A stretch of DNA of 64,000 bases from Paractinoplanes polyasparticus (GTDB taxonomy: Bacteria; Actinomycetota; Actinomycetes; Mycobacteriales; Micromonosporaceae): assembly GCF_019710575.1 (NCBI RefSeq), contig NZ_JAHWFK010000034.1, positions 1 through 64,000 on the forward strand, written 5' to 3'. The notes beneath the pieces were generated by a model that ran no database searches, was not told the origin of the DNA, and worked only from the letters and a program-made list of their open reading frames with translations. This document shows positions 16,808 to 24,877 of the stretch, piece after piece. Position numbers and translations under genes: made by a program. Positions within the stretch are counted from its first letter, which is position 1. Each line of letters begins with the position of its first letter.

Positions 16808-17704
16808 ATGAGCGAGGACATTCGCCGCGTCGTGCTGGTCACCGGCGCGAGTTCCGGTTTCGGCCGTCTGACCGTGGAAGCGCTGGCCCGGCGCGGCCAC
16901 CAGGTCTACGCCGCTCTGCGCGACACGCCCGGCCGCAACGCCAAGGCCGCCGCCGAGCTGGCCGCACTCGCCTCGGCCGAGCAGCTCGATCTGCACGTCG
17001 TCGAGCTCGACGTGACCGATCAGGACTCCGCCGACCACGCGATCGACTCCGTCACCAGCGCGGCCGGCCGCTTGGACGCGGTGGTGAACAACGCCGGCGG
17101 GATCTTCCCGGGCCCGGTCGAGGCCTTCACCGCCGAGGAGGCTCAGCGTCAGTTCGATGTGAACGTCTTCGGCGCGCTGCGCGTGGCCCGGGCGGCGCTG
17201 CCGCGGCTGCGGGAGCAGGGACACGGCGTCCTCATCCAGGTCGGTTCGATCTCCAGCCGGATCACCATTCCCTACTCGGGGCTGTATGCCGCCAGCAAGG
17301 CCGCCCTCGGGAGCCTGACCGAGGCGTGGCACCACGAGCTGGCGCCGTTCGGGGTCGAGGCGGTCATCGTCGACGCGGCTCCGTACCCCACCAACATCGG
17401 CACGAATGCCGTGCTGCCGGCCGATTCGGCGCGCTTCGGGGCGTACGGCGAAGGTTTCGGCCGTTTTGTCGCCGAGCTCACTGAGCGCCAGACGCAGACC
17501 CCCGGCGACCCGACCGCCGTCTCGGACGCCATCGTCGCCCTGGTCGAGACCCCGGACGGTGAGCGCCCGCTCCGCACCGTCGTCGCCCCGGCCGCGCAGC
17601 TCGACGCCGTCCAGGCGCTCAACACCCAGGCCGCCGAAACCGCCCGAGCCGTCAGTGCCGACATGGGCGTGTCCGCCTTCTTGGCCGGCCACCCCGCCTC
17701 GTAG
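16808..17704 (+). CDS. short-chain dehydrogenase/reductase
   Basis: A 298-residue classical SDR. The cofactor motif TGASSGFG starts near residue 13, the NNAG motif is at about residue 95, the catalytic Ser lies in QVGSISS, and YAASK carries the Tyr and Lys. Length and the extended C-terminus resemble SDR oxidoreductases acting on ketones or steroids; the substrate is unknown. Adjacent divergent TetR regulator and operator-like palindrome suggest substrate-induced expression. The gene converges with the aldo/keto reductase across a short hairpin. Confidence 0.9.
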   Translation: MSEDIRRVVLVTGASSGFGRLTVEALARRGHQVYAALRDTPGRNAKAAAELAALASAEQLDLHVVELDVTDQDSADHAIDSVTSAAGRLDAVVNNAGGIFPGPVEAFTAEEAQRQFDVNVFGALRVARAALPRLREQGHGVLIQVGSISSRITIPYSGLYAASKAALGSLTEAWHHELAPFGVEAVIVDAAPYPTNIGTNAVLPADSARFGAYGEGFGRFVAELTERQTQTPGDPTAVSDAIVALVETPDGERPLRTVVAPAAQLDAVQALNTQAAETARAVSADMGVSAFLAGHPAS

Positions 17705-17710
17705 GCGCGA

Positions 17711-17726
17711 CCCGGAAGCGTCCGGG
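17711..17726. terminator. short hairpin between convergent genes
   Basis: CCCGGA and TCCGGG form a 6-bp stem with a four-base loop in the 23-base gap between the convergent SDR and aldo/keto reductase genes. It is short and has no T-run, so it is only a possible bidirectional terminator. Confidence 0.3.
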
Positions 17727-17727
17727 A

Positions 17728-18558
17728 TCAGCCGGCCAGGGCATCGAGACGGGCGACAGCGGACGGGGGCAGGGAGAGGTCCGCAGCGGCCACGTTCTCG
17801 CGGAGATGGGCGACGGAGGACGTGCCCGGGATCGGAAGCATGGTGGGGCTGCGCTGCAACAGCCAGGCCAGCGCAGTCTGCTGCGGGGTCGCCCCCACCG
17901 ACGCCGCCACCTCGTCGAGAACGGTGGACTGCAGCGGGCTCCAACCGCCCAAGGGAAAGAACGGCACATAGCCGATGCCGTCCGCGGCCAGGCTGTCCAC
18001 CAGGGCGTCGTCCGTCCGCAGAACCAGGTTGTACATGTTCTGCACGAAGACGACGGGGGCAATGGCCCGGGCCTCGGCGACCTGCTCGGCGGTGACGTTG
18101 GAGAGGCCGAGGTGCCGGATCAGGCCCTCCGTCCGCAGGCCGGCCAATTCGGCGAAGCTCCCGGCCAGCGCGCCGGGGCCTTCGACGCGCAGGTTGACTG
18201 CGTCGAGAGCGTCCAGGCCGAGGTGCTCGAGGTTCGATTCGACCTGGGCGCGCAGGTCGTCCGGGGCGGGGTCCCAGCTTCCGCCGGGTCCCCGGCGGAA
18301 GCCGACCTTGGTGACGATCCGAAGATCCGGCGGGTACGGGTGCAGCGCCTCCCTGATGATCTCGTTGGTCACGAAAGGCCCGTAGTAGTCGCTGGTGTCC
18401 AGGTGCGTGACGCCCAGGTCGACGGCCTCGCGCAACACCCGGACCGCCGTGGCGCGGTCGCGCGGCGGGCCGAAGGCGTTGGGCCCGGCGAGTTGCATGG
18501 CACCGAAACCGATGCGGGTCAGGGTCAGGTCGTCGGCGAGCGTGACGGTGTCATTCAT
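17728..18558 (-). CDS. aldo/keto reductase family oxidoreductase
   Basis: A 276-residue TIM-barrel oxidoreductase. Visible marks are GFGAMQLAG at the N-terminus, THLDTSDYYG with the catalytic Asp and Tyr, VTKVGFRRG with the catalytic Lys, the LGLSNVT strand and the C-terminal NADPH-binding IPGTSSVAHLREN. The usual catalytic His after strand 4 is not seen: the strand reads LDAVNLRVEG, so Arg or Asn occupies that place, as in some bacterial AKR subgroups. ATG 18558 is chosen over longer frames that run into the opposite gene. It diverges from the XRE regulator, which may control it. Confidence 0.88.
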   Translation of the reverse strand: MNDTVTLADDLTLTRIGFGAMQLAGPNAFGPPRDRATAVRVLREAVDLGVTHLDTSDYYGPFVTNEIIREALHPYPPDLRIVTKVGFRRGPGGSWDPAPDDLRAQVESNLEHLGLDALDAVNLRVEGPGALAGSFAELAGLRTEGLIRHLGLSNVTAEQVAEARAIAPVVFVQNMYNLVLRTDDALVDSLAADGIGYVPFFPLGGWSPLQSTVLDEVAASVGATPQQTALAWLLQRSPTMLPIPGTSSVAHLRENVAAADLSLPPSAVARLDALAG

Positions 18559-18660
18559 GGCTTCGAGCGTGCCGCCGCGACGGCGGCGACGGGAGCCAAC
18601 GAAGGTGCTGGTACAGGCCGTACCACCCAAGGACGGGCGGGCCGGAGGACCATGGTGGGC

Positions 18661-19494
18661 ATGAGTCAACTCGGTGCGGCGCTGCGGGCCTGGCGGGACA
18701 GGCTGGATCCGGCGGCGCTGGGACTCGCGCACCATTCGCCTCGGCGGGTGGCGGGGTTGCGGCGGTCGGAGCTGGCGATGCTGGCCGGCATCTCGGTCGA
18801 ATACGTGGTCCGGCTGGAGCAGGGCAAGGCGACCACCCCGTCGGCCCAGGTCTGTGCGGCGCTGGGCCGCGCGCTGCAGCTGTCGGACGACGAGCAGGCG
18901 CATCTGATGCGCCTGGCCGGGCACGCCGCCGATCCGGGACGGGTGCCGCGCCTGATCCCCGGCAGCCTGCACCGGATAGTGGATCAGCTGAAGGACAACC
19001 CGGTCGCGGTCTACGACGCGACCTGGCAACTGCTGCATTGGAACCGGCTGTTCGCGGCCACGTTCGGTGATCCGACACGGCAGCCCGAGGCGGAACGCAG
19101 CGCGCTGATCGGCCAGTTCGAAGGGCGCTTCTCGTGGATCCGCCAGACCGCGGCCGAGCGCGCCGAGTTCGAGAACTCCCTGGTGGCCGACCTACGCGCG
19201 ACCACCGGCCGGTATCCGAACGATCCCGGCCTGGCCGCTCTGGTGGCCCGGCTGGTGCGCATCGATCGGTTCCGACGGCTGTGGGATTTGCGCGCGGTGG
19301 CCGAGCACGAAACCGCGAGCAAGACCGTGGAGCACCCCGAGGTCGGCGACATTCCGATCGACTCCAACGTTCTGACCACCCAGGGCACGGACCTGCGGAT
19401 GGTGGTGAGCACCGCGCGACCGGGCACGGACGCGCGCGGCAAGCTCGACCTGCTGGCCACGATCGGCCTCCAGAAGATGTCCCCCGCTTCGTAG
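18661..19494 (+). CDS. XRE-family regulator with MmyB-like ligand domain
   Basis: A regulator of about 277 residues. The N-terminal Xre helix-turn-helix is seen as RRVAGLRRSELAMLAGISVEYVVRLEQGKATTPSAQVCAALGRALQL (residues 24-75). It is followed by the MmyB-like PAS-type region (NPVAVYDATWQLLHWNRLFAATFGDP...ALVARLVRIDRFRRLWDLRAVAEH), which in relatives binds a fatty acid or similar ligand. Start is uncertain: ATG 18652, GTG 18655 and ATG 18661 are all in frame downstream of GGAGG at 18644-18648. It is divergent from the aldo/keto reductase gene, its likely target. Confidence 0.88.
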   Translation: MSQLGAALRAWRDRLDPAALGLAHHSPRRVAGLRRSELAMLAGISVEYVVRLEQGKATTPSAQVCAALGRALQLSDDEQAHLMRLAGHAADPGRVPRLIPGSLHRIVDQLKDNPVAVYDATWQLLHWNRLFAATFGDPTRQPEAERSALIGQFEGRFSWIRQTAAERAEFENSLVADLRATTGRYPNDPGLAALVARLVRIDRFRRLWDLRAVAEHETASKTVEHPEVGDIPIDSNVLTTQGTDLRMVVSTARPGTDARGKLDLLATIGLQKMSPAS

Positions 19495-19542
19495 GCGCCT
19501 CAGTGCCGGCCGGGCGCGACCCTGCGACTCGGCCGCACTCCG

Positions 19543-20007
19543 CTAGGAGGCCTGCTCGGTGGCAAGGTCGCTGAGCCGCTCCAGCGCCGGCAGGGCGGCG
19601 ACGACCGCCTCGTACTGCTCGGGAGTGAGGCCCTGAAGCAGTTCGGACAGCGCCTCGGCACGCACCCGGCGGCGGTGCGACACAGCCTCGCGACCGGCCT
19701 CGGTGATGCTCACAACCACGGCCCGCCCGTCGCTGGGGTCGCTCGTCCGCTCGGCCAGCCCCTCCTTCTCGAGGCGGGTAACCAGCTGCGTCATGGCCGG
19801 CTGGCTGATCCCCTCGGGCGCGTAGAGCTCACACAGGCGGTGCGGGCCGGAACGCTCGAGGCGGCGCAGCGTCGAGGCGGCGGTCAGGCTCAGCGGGCCG
19901 CGCGGTGTCAACCGGCGGAGCGTCTCGTAGAAGCGCTCGAAACCGGCGGCGACAGCCGCATCCTCGGCGGGCATGGTCGGATCCGTGGTCACGGTGGCAG
20001 GCTGCAC
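19543..20007 (-). CDS. MarR-family transcriptional regulator
   Basis: A 154-residue winged-helix regulator. LSLTAASTLRRLERSGPHRLCELYAPEGISQPAMTQLVTRLEKEGLAERTSDPSDGRAVVVSITEAG covers the helix-turn-helix and wing, including the conserved DxRAxxVxxTxxG pattern, here DGRAVVVSITEAG. The start is GTG 20007. The upstream segment 20010-20037 is unusually AT-rich for this genome (TTTATATCGCTGACTTATGTA) and likely holds the promoter and an autoregulatory site. Its target is not evident: the divergent neighbour is an unknown gene and the convergent one is the XRE regulator. Confidence 0.88.
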   Translation of the reverse strand: MQPATVTTDPTMPAEDAAVAAGFERFYETLRRLTPRGPLSLTAASTLRRLERSGPHRLCELYAPEGISQPAMTQLVTRLEKEGLAERTSDPSDGRAVVVSITEAGREAVSHRRRVRAEALSELLQGLTPEQYEAVVAALPALERLSDLATEQAS

Positions 20008-20105
20008 AACCCCAATTTATATCGCTGACTTATGTACGCAGAATTCGCCCGTACGTGCGGGCCGTCCAGCAGACCTAGGGGCGACCGAAATGTCACCATG
20101 CAGAA

Positions 20106-20624
20106 ATGGTCGACCACAGCTCGGACGCCGCGGACAGCGACTCCTGGCTGCACCCGCACCTGGGCACCACCACCCGCGGCGGCCACGCCCCGCGCGAGTA
20201 CGTGGTCGCCCTGCAGCATGTCGCCCTCGCTCTCGACGCCGACCCCCGCTGGCGATCGTGGTGGCAGCAGTCCGGCCTCAGCTCCTGCGAGCTGGGCATC
20301 GTCGCCGAGGGGCGGCTCGACCACCTGCGGCCCAGCGCCGACATCCGCCGCCTCGAGGACCGCCTTCAGGCCAACTTCACCTGCGCCCTGCCCACCGGCA
20401 CGGCCTCGGCCGAACGCACCGCCGCCGACGAGGTGCGCGCGATGTTCGAGGTGATCCGCCAGGCCCTCACGCTGCCCGCGCTGCCGCCCAGCCCACCCCT
20501 GCCGTGCGTCCCCCGCGACGTCCCGGACGTGCCGGTCACCGCCAAGCGCCTGCCCGAGCCCACGCACGAGCCCGAGGTGCAGGGCTACCTGACCCTCACC
20601 CAGATCCAGGAGTTCTTCGCCTAG
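20106..20624 (+). CDS. hypothetical protein
   Basis: A 172-residue protein I do not recognise. It has no signal peptide or membrane segment. Residues 25-120 look globular (GHAPREYVVALQHVALALDADPRWRSWWQQ; DEVRAMFEVIRQALTLP), followed by a proline-rich stretch (LPPSPPLPCVPRDVPDVPV) and a short C-terminal helix. Codon use is strongly G/C at third positions, so it is likely a real gene. GTG 20106 or ATG 20100 (another frame) were considered; 20106 keeps the frame. It is divergent from the MarR gene. Confidence 0.6.
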   Translation: MVDHSSDAADSDSWLHPHLGTTTRGGHAPREYVVALQHVALALDADPRWRSWWQQSGLSSCELGIVAEGRLDHLRPSADIRRLEDRLQANFTCALPTGTASAERTAADEVRAMFEVIRQALTLPALPPSPPLPCVPRDVPDVPVTAKRLPEPTHEPEVQGYLTLTQIQEFFA

Positions 20625-21399
20625 TTCTAGGACGGGCCCTCGACCCAGGTGAGTGCGACCAGCTCGCGGAGCTGGGTGAGCGCGTCGCTCTTGGCCGGGC
20701 CCTCCGGCAGCTCGCGGCGGGCGGCCGCGACCAGGTCCGAGCGCAGCAGCGCGTAGATCTGTTCGCGGCCCGCATCGGGCAGGTCGGGTATCCACAGGCT
20801 GCCGAGGTTCTCCGCGACGACCAGGCGGAGCCGGTCGGCGGTCTTCCGGTCGTCGAGACGCGGGATGAGATATTCCAGCGTCCATTCGAAGAGCCCGCCC
20901 GTCGCCTGCCAGTCCCGGCCGGGTCGAACCATGATGAGAGCCGCCATTGTCGCCGTCCCAGGATGAAGACCCGCGGTGCCAAGCCCTGCTCCGTCACGAA
21001 CTTTTCCACCTTTGCCACCTGGTCGGCGGTGAACAGTGAGACGTCCACCGGCACCAGGTCCGCCTTCTTCAGATGCAGCACGATCTGCTGCGAGAAGCGC
21101 GCCCACTGCCGTTCGAACCGGTGGGCCGCGAACGGGCCCACCGCGTCGTACGAGCGTCCGCGCTGGTCGAACCAGTCGGCCCGGCACCCGGGAGCGGCCC
21201 GGGTCAGGCGCACGCCCAGCTCGACCTCGATACGGACAGCCGTCACCGCCTCGTTGTGCCGGTAGCGACCGGTAGCAGGGTCCATGCCCAGCGCGCGGAT
21301 CCGCTCCCGCTCAGGCGCCAGAACCGATCTGAGCAACATGGGGTCCATCCCCAGCGCACGGATCCGTTCCCGTTCGGGGGTCGGATCCGGCGCGCGCAT
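20596..21399 (-). CDS. orphan CdiA-type nuclease-toxin domain, apparently read through its stop
   Basis: The first roughly 150 residues resemble the restriction-endonuclease-like C-terminal toxin domain of CDI/polymorphic toxins: a GxRxxxExxTAxRxExxxGVxLxR-type stretch (GRYRHNEAVTAVRIEVELGVRLTRA), then ADWFDQRGRSYDAVG, FERQWARFSQQIVLHLKKAD, VPVDVSLFTADQVAKVEKFV and LAPRVFILG. Domains of this kind normally end just after that last strand. Here the frame continues about 117 further residues with poor third-position GC, antisense-like to no family, across the next gene. A CGA two codons after VFILG could be a mutated TGA. No N-terminal delivery domain is present. The start ATG overlaps the APC permease stop (TGATG). 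Family assignment is from memory of motifs. Confidence 0.5.
   Translation of the reverse strand: MRAPDPTPERERIRALGMDPMLLRSVLAPERERIRALGMDPATGRYRHNEAVTAVRIEVELGVRLTRAAPGCRADWFDQRGRSYDAVGPFAAHRFERQWARFSQQIVLHLKKADLVPVDVSLFTADQVAKVEKFVTEQGLAPRVFILGRRQWRLSSWFDPAGTGRRRAGSSNGRWNISSRVSTTGRPPTGSAWSSRRTSAACGYPTCPMRAANRSTRCCARTWSRPPAASCRRARPRATRSPSSASWSHSPGSRARPRTRRRTPGSG
20627..20947 (-). CDS. small protein, candidate immunity partner of the adjacent toxin-like gene
   Basis: A 106-residue soluble protein starting at ATG 20947 (MAALIMVRPGRDW), about where the toxin-like domain upstream should end, in a different frame. Third positions are strongly G/C in this frame and weak in the overlapping one, so this is the coding frame here. 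It is all-helical and acidic-looking (WTLEYLIPRLDDRKTADRLRLVVAENLG; AGREQIYALLRSDLVAAARREL). Size, order and overlap fit an immunity gene immediately following a toxin cassette, but I recognise no immunity family. Alternatively the two frames are one gene split by a frameshift. Confidence 0.55.
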   Translation of the reverse strand: MAALIMVRPGRDWQATGGLFEWTLEYLIPRLDDRKTADRLRLVVAENLGSLWIPDLPDAGREQIYALLRSDLVAAARRELPEGPAKSDALTQLRELVALTWVEGPS

Positions 21400-22982
21400 C
21401 AGCTTTGCACTCGCTCGGGCCGGTGGGCGCCCGGCTCTTTGGCGGGGCGCCGATCCTTGACCGAGGGCCGTTCCTCGGCCGCAGGTCGCTCCTCGGCCGA
21501 GGTCTCGGGTCGTGGAGCCGCCGGGGTGACAACCACCGGAACGCCGCCCTGCCCGATGCCCGCGTAGATCACCGGCCGGGCGCCGCGCACGGTCAGCGCG
21601 TGCGCCACCCCGAGCAGGAACGCGGCAGCCAGCGCGACCGGCACTATCCAGCGCAGCGGCGAGCCGCCGGGCACGCCGAACAGCGCGGCGAGGTCGCGGA
21701 GCACGAGGTAGCCCAGCGCGCCCAGGGCGACGCTGGCCAGCACCGGCGCGGCGAAACGGGTGAACGCGCCCTCGCCGTTCGGCACCCGGTTGAGGTGCAG
21801 CAGCGCGGCCACCGACGTCAGGATCAGCAGCACCAGGATGCCGGCGCCGCCCGCGATCATCAGACGGCGACCGGTCAGCGGCGCGTCAGCCACTTCGACC
21901 GCGACCGCCCCGGCCAGCAGCAGCGCGGCGACGGCGGACTGGGTCAGTGAGGCGCCGCGAGGAGCCAGGGTGCGGCGGGAGGTGCGACCCAGCCCGGCCG
22001 GCAGAACGCGTTCCCGGCCGAGCGCGAACAGGTAGCGCGACATCGCGCAGTGCAGACCCAGGATCGCCGCGAGCAGCCCGGTGAGCAGCATCAATCGGCC
22101 CAGCGTGACGGCCCAGGGCGCGAGCCGGGCGGCAGCCAGGTCGAACAGCAGCTCGGAGCCGCGGGTGCGGGCCAGCCCGGTGATCCGGCCGGCGCCGGCG
22201 GCCGCGCTCAGCGACCACGAGGCGCCGGCCAGCAGGAGGGCGAAGACGACGACGGTCGCGTAGGTGGCCAGGCCGGAGTCCCGCCGGGGGCGGATCGATT
22301 CCTCGGCGTACGCCCCGGTGGTCTCGAAGCCGGCGAAGGCGAGCACGCCCACCGCGAGCAACAGACCGAGCGCGGACCGGTCGATCCCCGGCCCCGGTGG
22401 GAGGATGCTGCCGACGGTGAGCCCGCCGGCGCCCGGATCGAGCACATTGGCCGTCGCGAAGCCGGCCGCCACCGCGATCTCGGCCAGCACGATCAGCGCG
22501 ATCAGACCGCCGACGATCTCGACCCGGATCGTGCCGCAGAGCGCCACCAGCAGCCAGCAGCCGGCGGCGACCATCCACCACTCGGCGCCCACACCGAACC
22601 AGCTGCGTAGCAGGGGAGCCGCGGCGGCGCCCACCAGACCGTAGAGGCCGAGTTGAATCGCCTGGTAGGACGCGAGGGCGAGCCAGGCTGAACCGATTCC
22701 GGCCGGCCGGCCCAGGCCACGAGCGACATACGCGTACATCGCACCGGCGAAGGGCGCACGGTTGGCCATGGCGGCGTAGCCGGGTGCGAACACGACGAGG
22801 ACGACGCCGAGGGCCAGGAAGCTCAGCGGAACCAGAGGCCCGCCGCCGGTGGCGTAGGCGGCGGGCACCACGGTGATGAGAACGGCGATGGGCGCCGTCA
22901 CGGCCAGCGCGAAGAACGTGACAGCGGCCGCGCCGAGACGGCCGGGTGCGAGGGTGTGCGGTGACTCCTCGGGCGTACCCAC
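21399..22982 (-). CDS. APC-family amino acid permease
   Basis: An APC-superfamily transporter of about 527 residues with twelve or more membrane helices. The helix-1 motif is LGAAAVTFFALAVTAPIAVLITVVPAAYATGGG, and the helix 2-3 region FAPGYAAMANRAPFAGAMYAYVARGLG is typical of amino acid/polyamine permeases, as is FAGFETTGAYAEES in helix 6. A hydrophilic 55-residue tail rich in Pro, Glu and Arg follows. GTG 22982 is preferred: the 18 codons from the upstream GTG 23036 have poor third-position GC. It lies 54 bases after the dehydrogenase gene on the same strand and its stop overlaps the next start. Confidence 0.85.
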   Translation of the reverse strand: MGTPEESPHTLAPGRLGAAAVTFFALAVTAPIAVLITVVPAAYATGGGPLVPLSFLALGVVLVVFAPGYAAMANRAPFAGAMYAYVARGLGRPAGIGSAWLALASYQAIQLGLYGLVGAAAAPLLRSWFGVGAEWWMVAAGCWLLVALCGTIRVEIVGGLIALIVLAEIAVAAGFATANVLDPGAGGLTVGSILPPGPGIDRSALGLLLAVGVLAFAGFETTGAYAEESIRPRRDSGLATYATVVVFALLLAGASWSLSAAAGAGRITGLARTRGSELLFDLAAARLAPWAVTLGRLMLLTGLLAAILGLHCAMSRYLFALGRERVLPAGLGRTSRRTLAPRGASLTQSAVAALLLAGAVAVEVADAPLTGRRLMIAGGAGILVLLILTSVAALLHLNRVPNGEGAFTRFAAPVLASVALGALGYLVLRDLAALFGVPGGSPLRWIVPVALAAAFLLGVAHALTVRGARPVIYAGIGQGGVPVVVTPAAPRPETSAEERPAAEERPSVKDRRPAKEPGAHRPERVQS

Positions 22983-23036
22983 CCGTCTATTTGATCCTGA
23001 AGAGTGACTGCCTGACAACTGGCCGTAAGGTTTCAC

Positions 23037-24026
23037 TCACGGCTCAATGAGGATCTTCCTCCCGACCCCGGCCCGGAACTGGTCGAGCGCCTGCGCGTAG
23101 TCGGCCAGCGGAAAGCGGTGACTCACGAAGATCGACGGGTCGAGCACCCCGGCCGCGAGCAGCTGCCCGGCGCGGTCGAAGCTGTGCAGCACCGCCATCG
23201 AGCCGGTGATCGTGATCTCGCGCCGATAGATGTCGTACGGCTCGATCGCGACCCGGGCGTCATAGCTCGACACTCCGAACTGGAGAAACGTGCCACCGCG
23301 CCCCACCCGGGACAAACCATCCCGGATCGCCGCCTCGGCGCCCGTGCAGTCGATGACCACGTCGAAGCCCCGCGGGGCGTCCAGCTCGGCGGCCGAGGTG
23401 GTCGCGGCCGAACAGCCCAGCCGCTCGGCCGTCTCGAGCCGGGCCGGGTTGAGGTCCACCATGGACACCGACTCGGCCCCGGCCCGCTTGGCCAGCTCCA
23501 GCATCATCAGCCCCATCGTCCCCGAGCCGTAGATGAGGTACGAGGTGGCCATCGCCCGCGGCAGCACGTCGAAGCCGCGGACCGCGCACGAGAGCGGCTC
23601 GATCAGCGCCGCATCCCTGGCGGCGAGGTGGCTCGGCAGCTTGAACAGGTTCGCCATCGGCGCCGCCACGAACTCGGCGGCGCCGCCGCTGACCGTCACC
23701 CCGATCGCCGCCCAGTTCTCGCACTGGTTGCCCCGCGCCCGCTTGCAGTAATAGCAGTAGCCGCAGTACAGCGACGGATCGACCGCGACCTGGTCGCCGA
23801 CCGCGTAGCCGGTGACCGCCGAGCCGACCGCGACGATCTCGCCGGCGAACTCGTGACCGGGCACGATCGGGAACGACGGGGCGAACTCGCCGTCCATGAT
23901 GTGCAGGTCGGTGCCGCAGATACCGACGGCGGCCGGCTTGACCACCACGTCGGTCGGGCCCGGAGCCGGGTCCGGCACCTCCTCGATCGCGATCGTTCCG
24001 GGCGTGACGACGACGGCTGCCCTCAC
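23037..24026 (-). CDS. zinc-dependent medium-chain alcohol/polyol dehydrogenase
   Basis: A 329-residue MDR dehydrogenase. Catalytic zinc ligands are Cys37 (GICGTD) and His58-Glu59 (PGHEF). The structural-zinc loop is CGYCYYCKRARGNQC, with four Cys, and the Rossmann motif is IYGSGTMGLMML near residue 165. The family includes sorbitol, xylitol and threonine dehydrogenases. Its GTG start overlaps the stop of the MalG-type permease (GTGA), so it is the last enzyme of the sugar import operon and probably oxidises the imported polyol or sugar derivative. The exact substrate cannot be read from sequence. Confidence 0.9.
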   Translation of the reverse strand: MRAAVVVTPGTIAIEEVPDPAPGPTDVVVKPAAVGICGTDLHIMDGEFAPSFPIVPGHEFAGEIVAVGSAVTGYAVGDQVAVDPSLYCGYCYYCKRARGNQCENWAAIGVTVSGGAAEFVAAPMANLFKLPSHLAARDAALIEPLSCAVRGFDVLPRAMATSYLIYGSGTMGLMMLELAKRAGAESVSMVDLNPARLETAERLGCSAATTSAAELDAPRGFDVVIDCTGAEAAIRDGLSRVGRGGTFLQFGVSSYDARVAIEPYDIYRREITITGSMAVLHSFDRAGQLLAAGVLDPSIFVSHRFPLADYAQALDQFRAGVGRKILIEP

Positions 24027-24877
24027 TTGACGGCTCCCATCGAGAGGCCGCGGACGAGCTTGTTCTGGGCCACCCAGCCGGCGATGAGCACCGGCAGCGA
24101 CACGATCGTCGCGGCCGCGCACAGCCGGGCCAGGAAGGCGCCCTCGGACGAGATGAACCCGACCAGGAAGATCGGCGACGTGCCGGAGTTCGTGGCGGTC
24201 AGGTTCACGGCCAGGAAGAACTCGTTCCAGGCGAAGATGAAGCAGATCAGCGCCGTGGCGGCCAGACCGGGGCTGACGATGGGCAGGATGATCTTGCGGA
24301 TCGAGGTGAGCAGCCCGGCCCCGTCCACCTCGCCCGCCTCCAGCACCTCGCGCGGCACCTCGAGCAGGAACGAGCGCATCATCCAGACCGCGAGCGGCAG
24401 GTTCATGCTCGTGTAGAGGATGACCATCGTCCAGATGTTGTCGAGCATGCCGAGGTGCTTGACCAGCAGATAGACGGGCAGGAAGGCGGCGACGACCGGC
24501 ATCATCTTGGTGCTGATGAAGAAGAAGAGCGAGTCGCTCCACTTGGCCACGGGACGCAACGACAGGGCGTACGCAGCCGGGGTCGCCAGCAGCACGACCA
24601 GGAGCGTCGAGAAGACGCTGGCCATCAGCGAGTTGAGCAGGAACGGCGTGATGTTGCGGTCGAAGACCTGGCCGTACTGGGCCAGGGTGGGCGCGAAGAA
24701 CCAGGACGGCGGGTTGGTCGCGGCCGCGTTCTCCTGCTTGAAGCTGGTGAGCACCATCCAGATCACCGGGAAGACGAACACGATCCCGGCGATCCAGGCG
24801 GCGACGCCCCATAGGGAGTTTTGGAACCCCCGTTTTTTACTTCTGTTTTCCGCCGCGGGCGTGCTCAGCGCCCTCAT
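24023..24877 (-). CDS. ABC sugar/polyol transporter permease, MalG type
   Basis: A 284-residue inner-membrane permease with six predicted helices (AAWIAGIVFVFPVIWMVLTSF first) and the EAA cytoplasmic loop seen as EVLEAGEVDGAGLLTSIRKIILPIVSPG, which contacts the ATPase. It is the second permease of a carbohydrate uptake (CUT1) system. ATG 24877 overlaps the upstream permease stop (ATGA) with GGAGGAGA directly before it. No ATP-binding subunit gene is in the operon, so a shared MsiK-type ATPase encoded elsewhere is expected. Confidence 0.92.
   Translation of the reverse strand: MRALSTPAAENRSKKRGFQNSLWGVAAWIAGIVFVFPVIWMVLTSFKQENAAATNPPSWFFAPTLAQYGQVFDRNITPFLLNSLMASVFSTLLVVLLATPAAYALSLRPVAKWSDSLFFFISTKMMPVVAAFLPVYLLVKHLGMLDNIWTMVILYTSMNLPLAVWMMRSFLLEVPREVLEAGEVDGAGLLTSIRKIILPIVSPGLAATALICFIFAWNEFFLAVNLTATNSGTSPIFLVGFISSEGAFLARLCAAATIVSLPVLIAGWVAQNKLVRGLSMGAVK

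Noticed and set aside
16688..17944. N-terminal extension of the second TetR gene across the SDR gene
   Set aside because: The extension is antisense to a clear SDR; the TetR domain starts after GTG 16687 with GGAGG upstream.
19495..19542. Terminator between the XRE and MarR genes
   Set aside because: No stem longer than a few base pairs could be drawn in this 48-base convergent gap.
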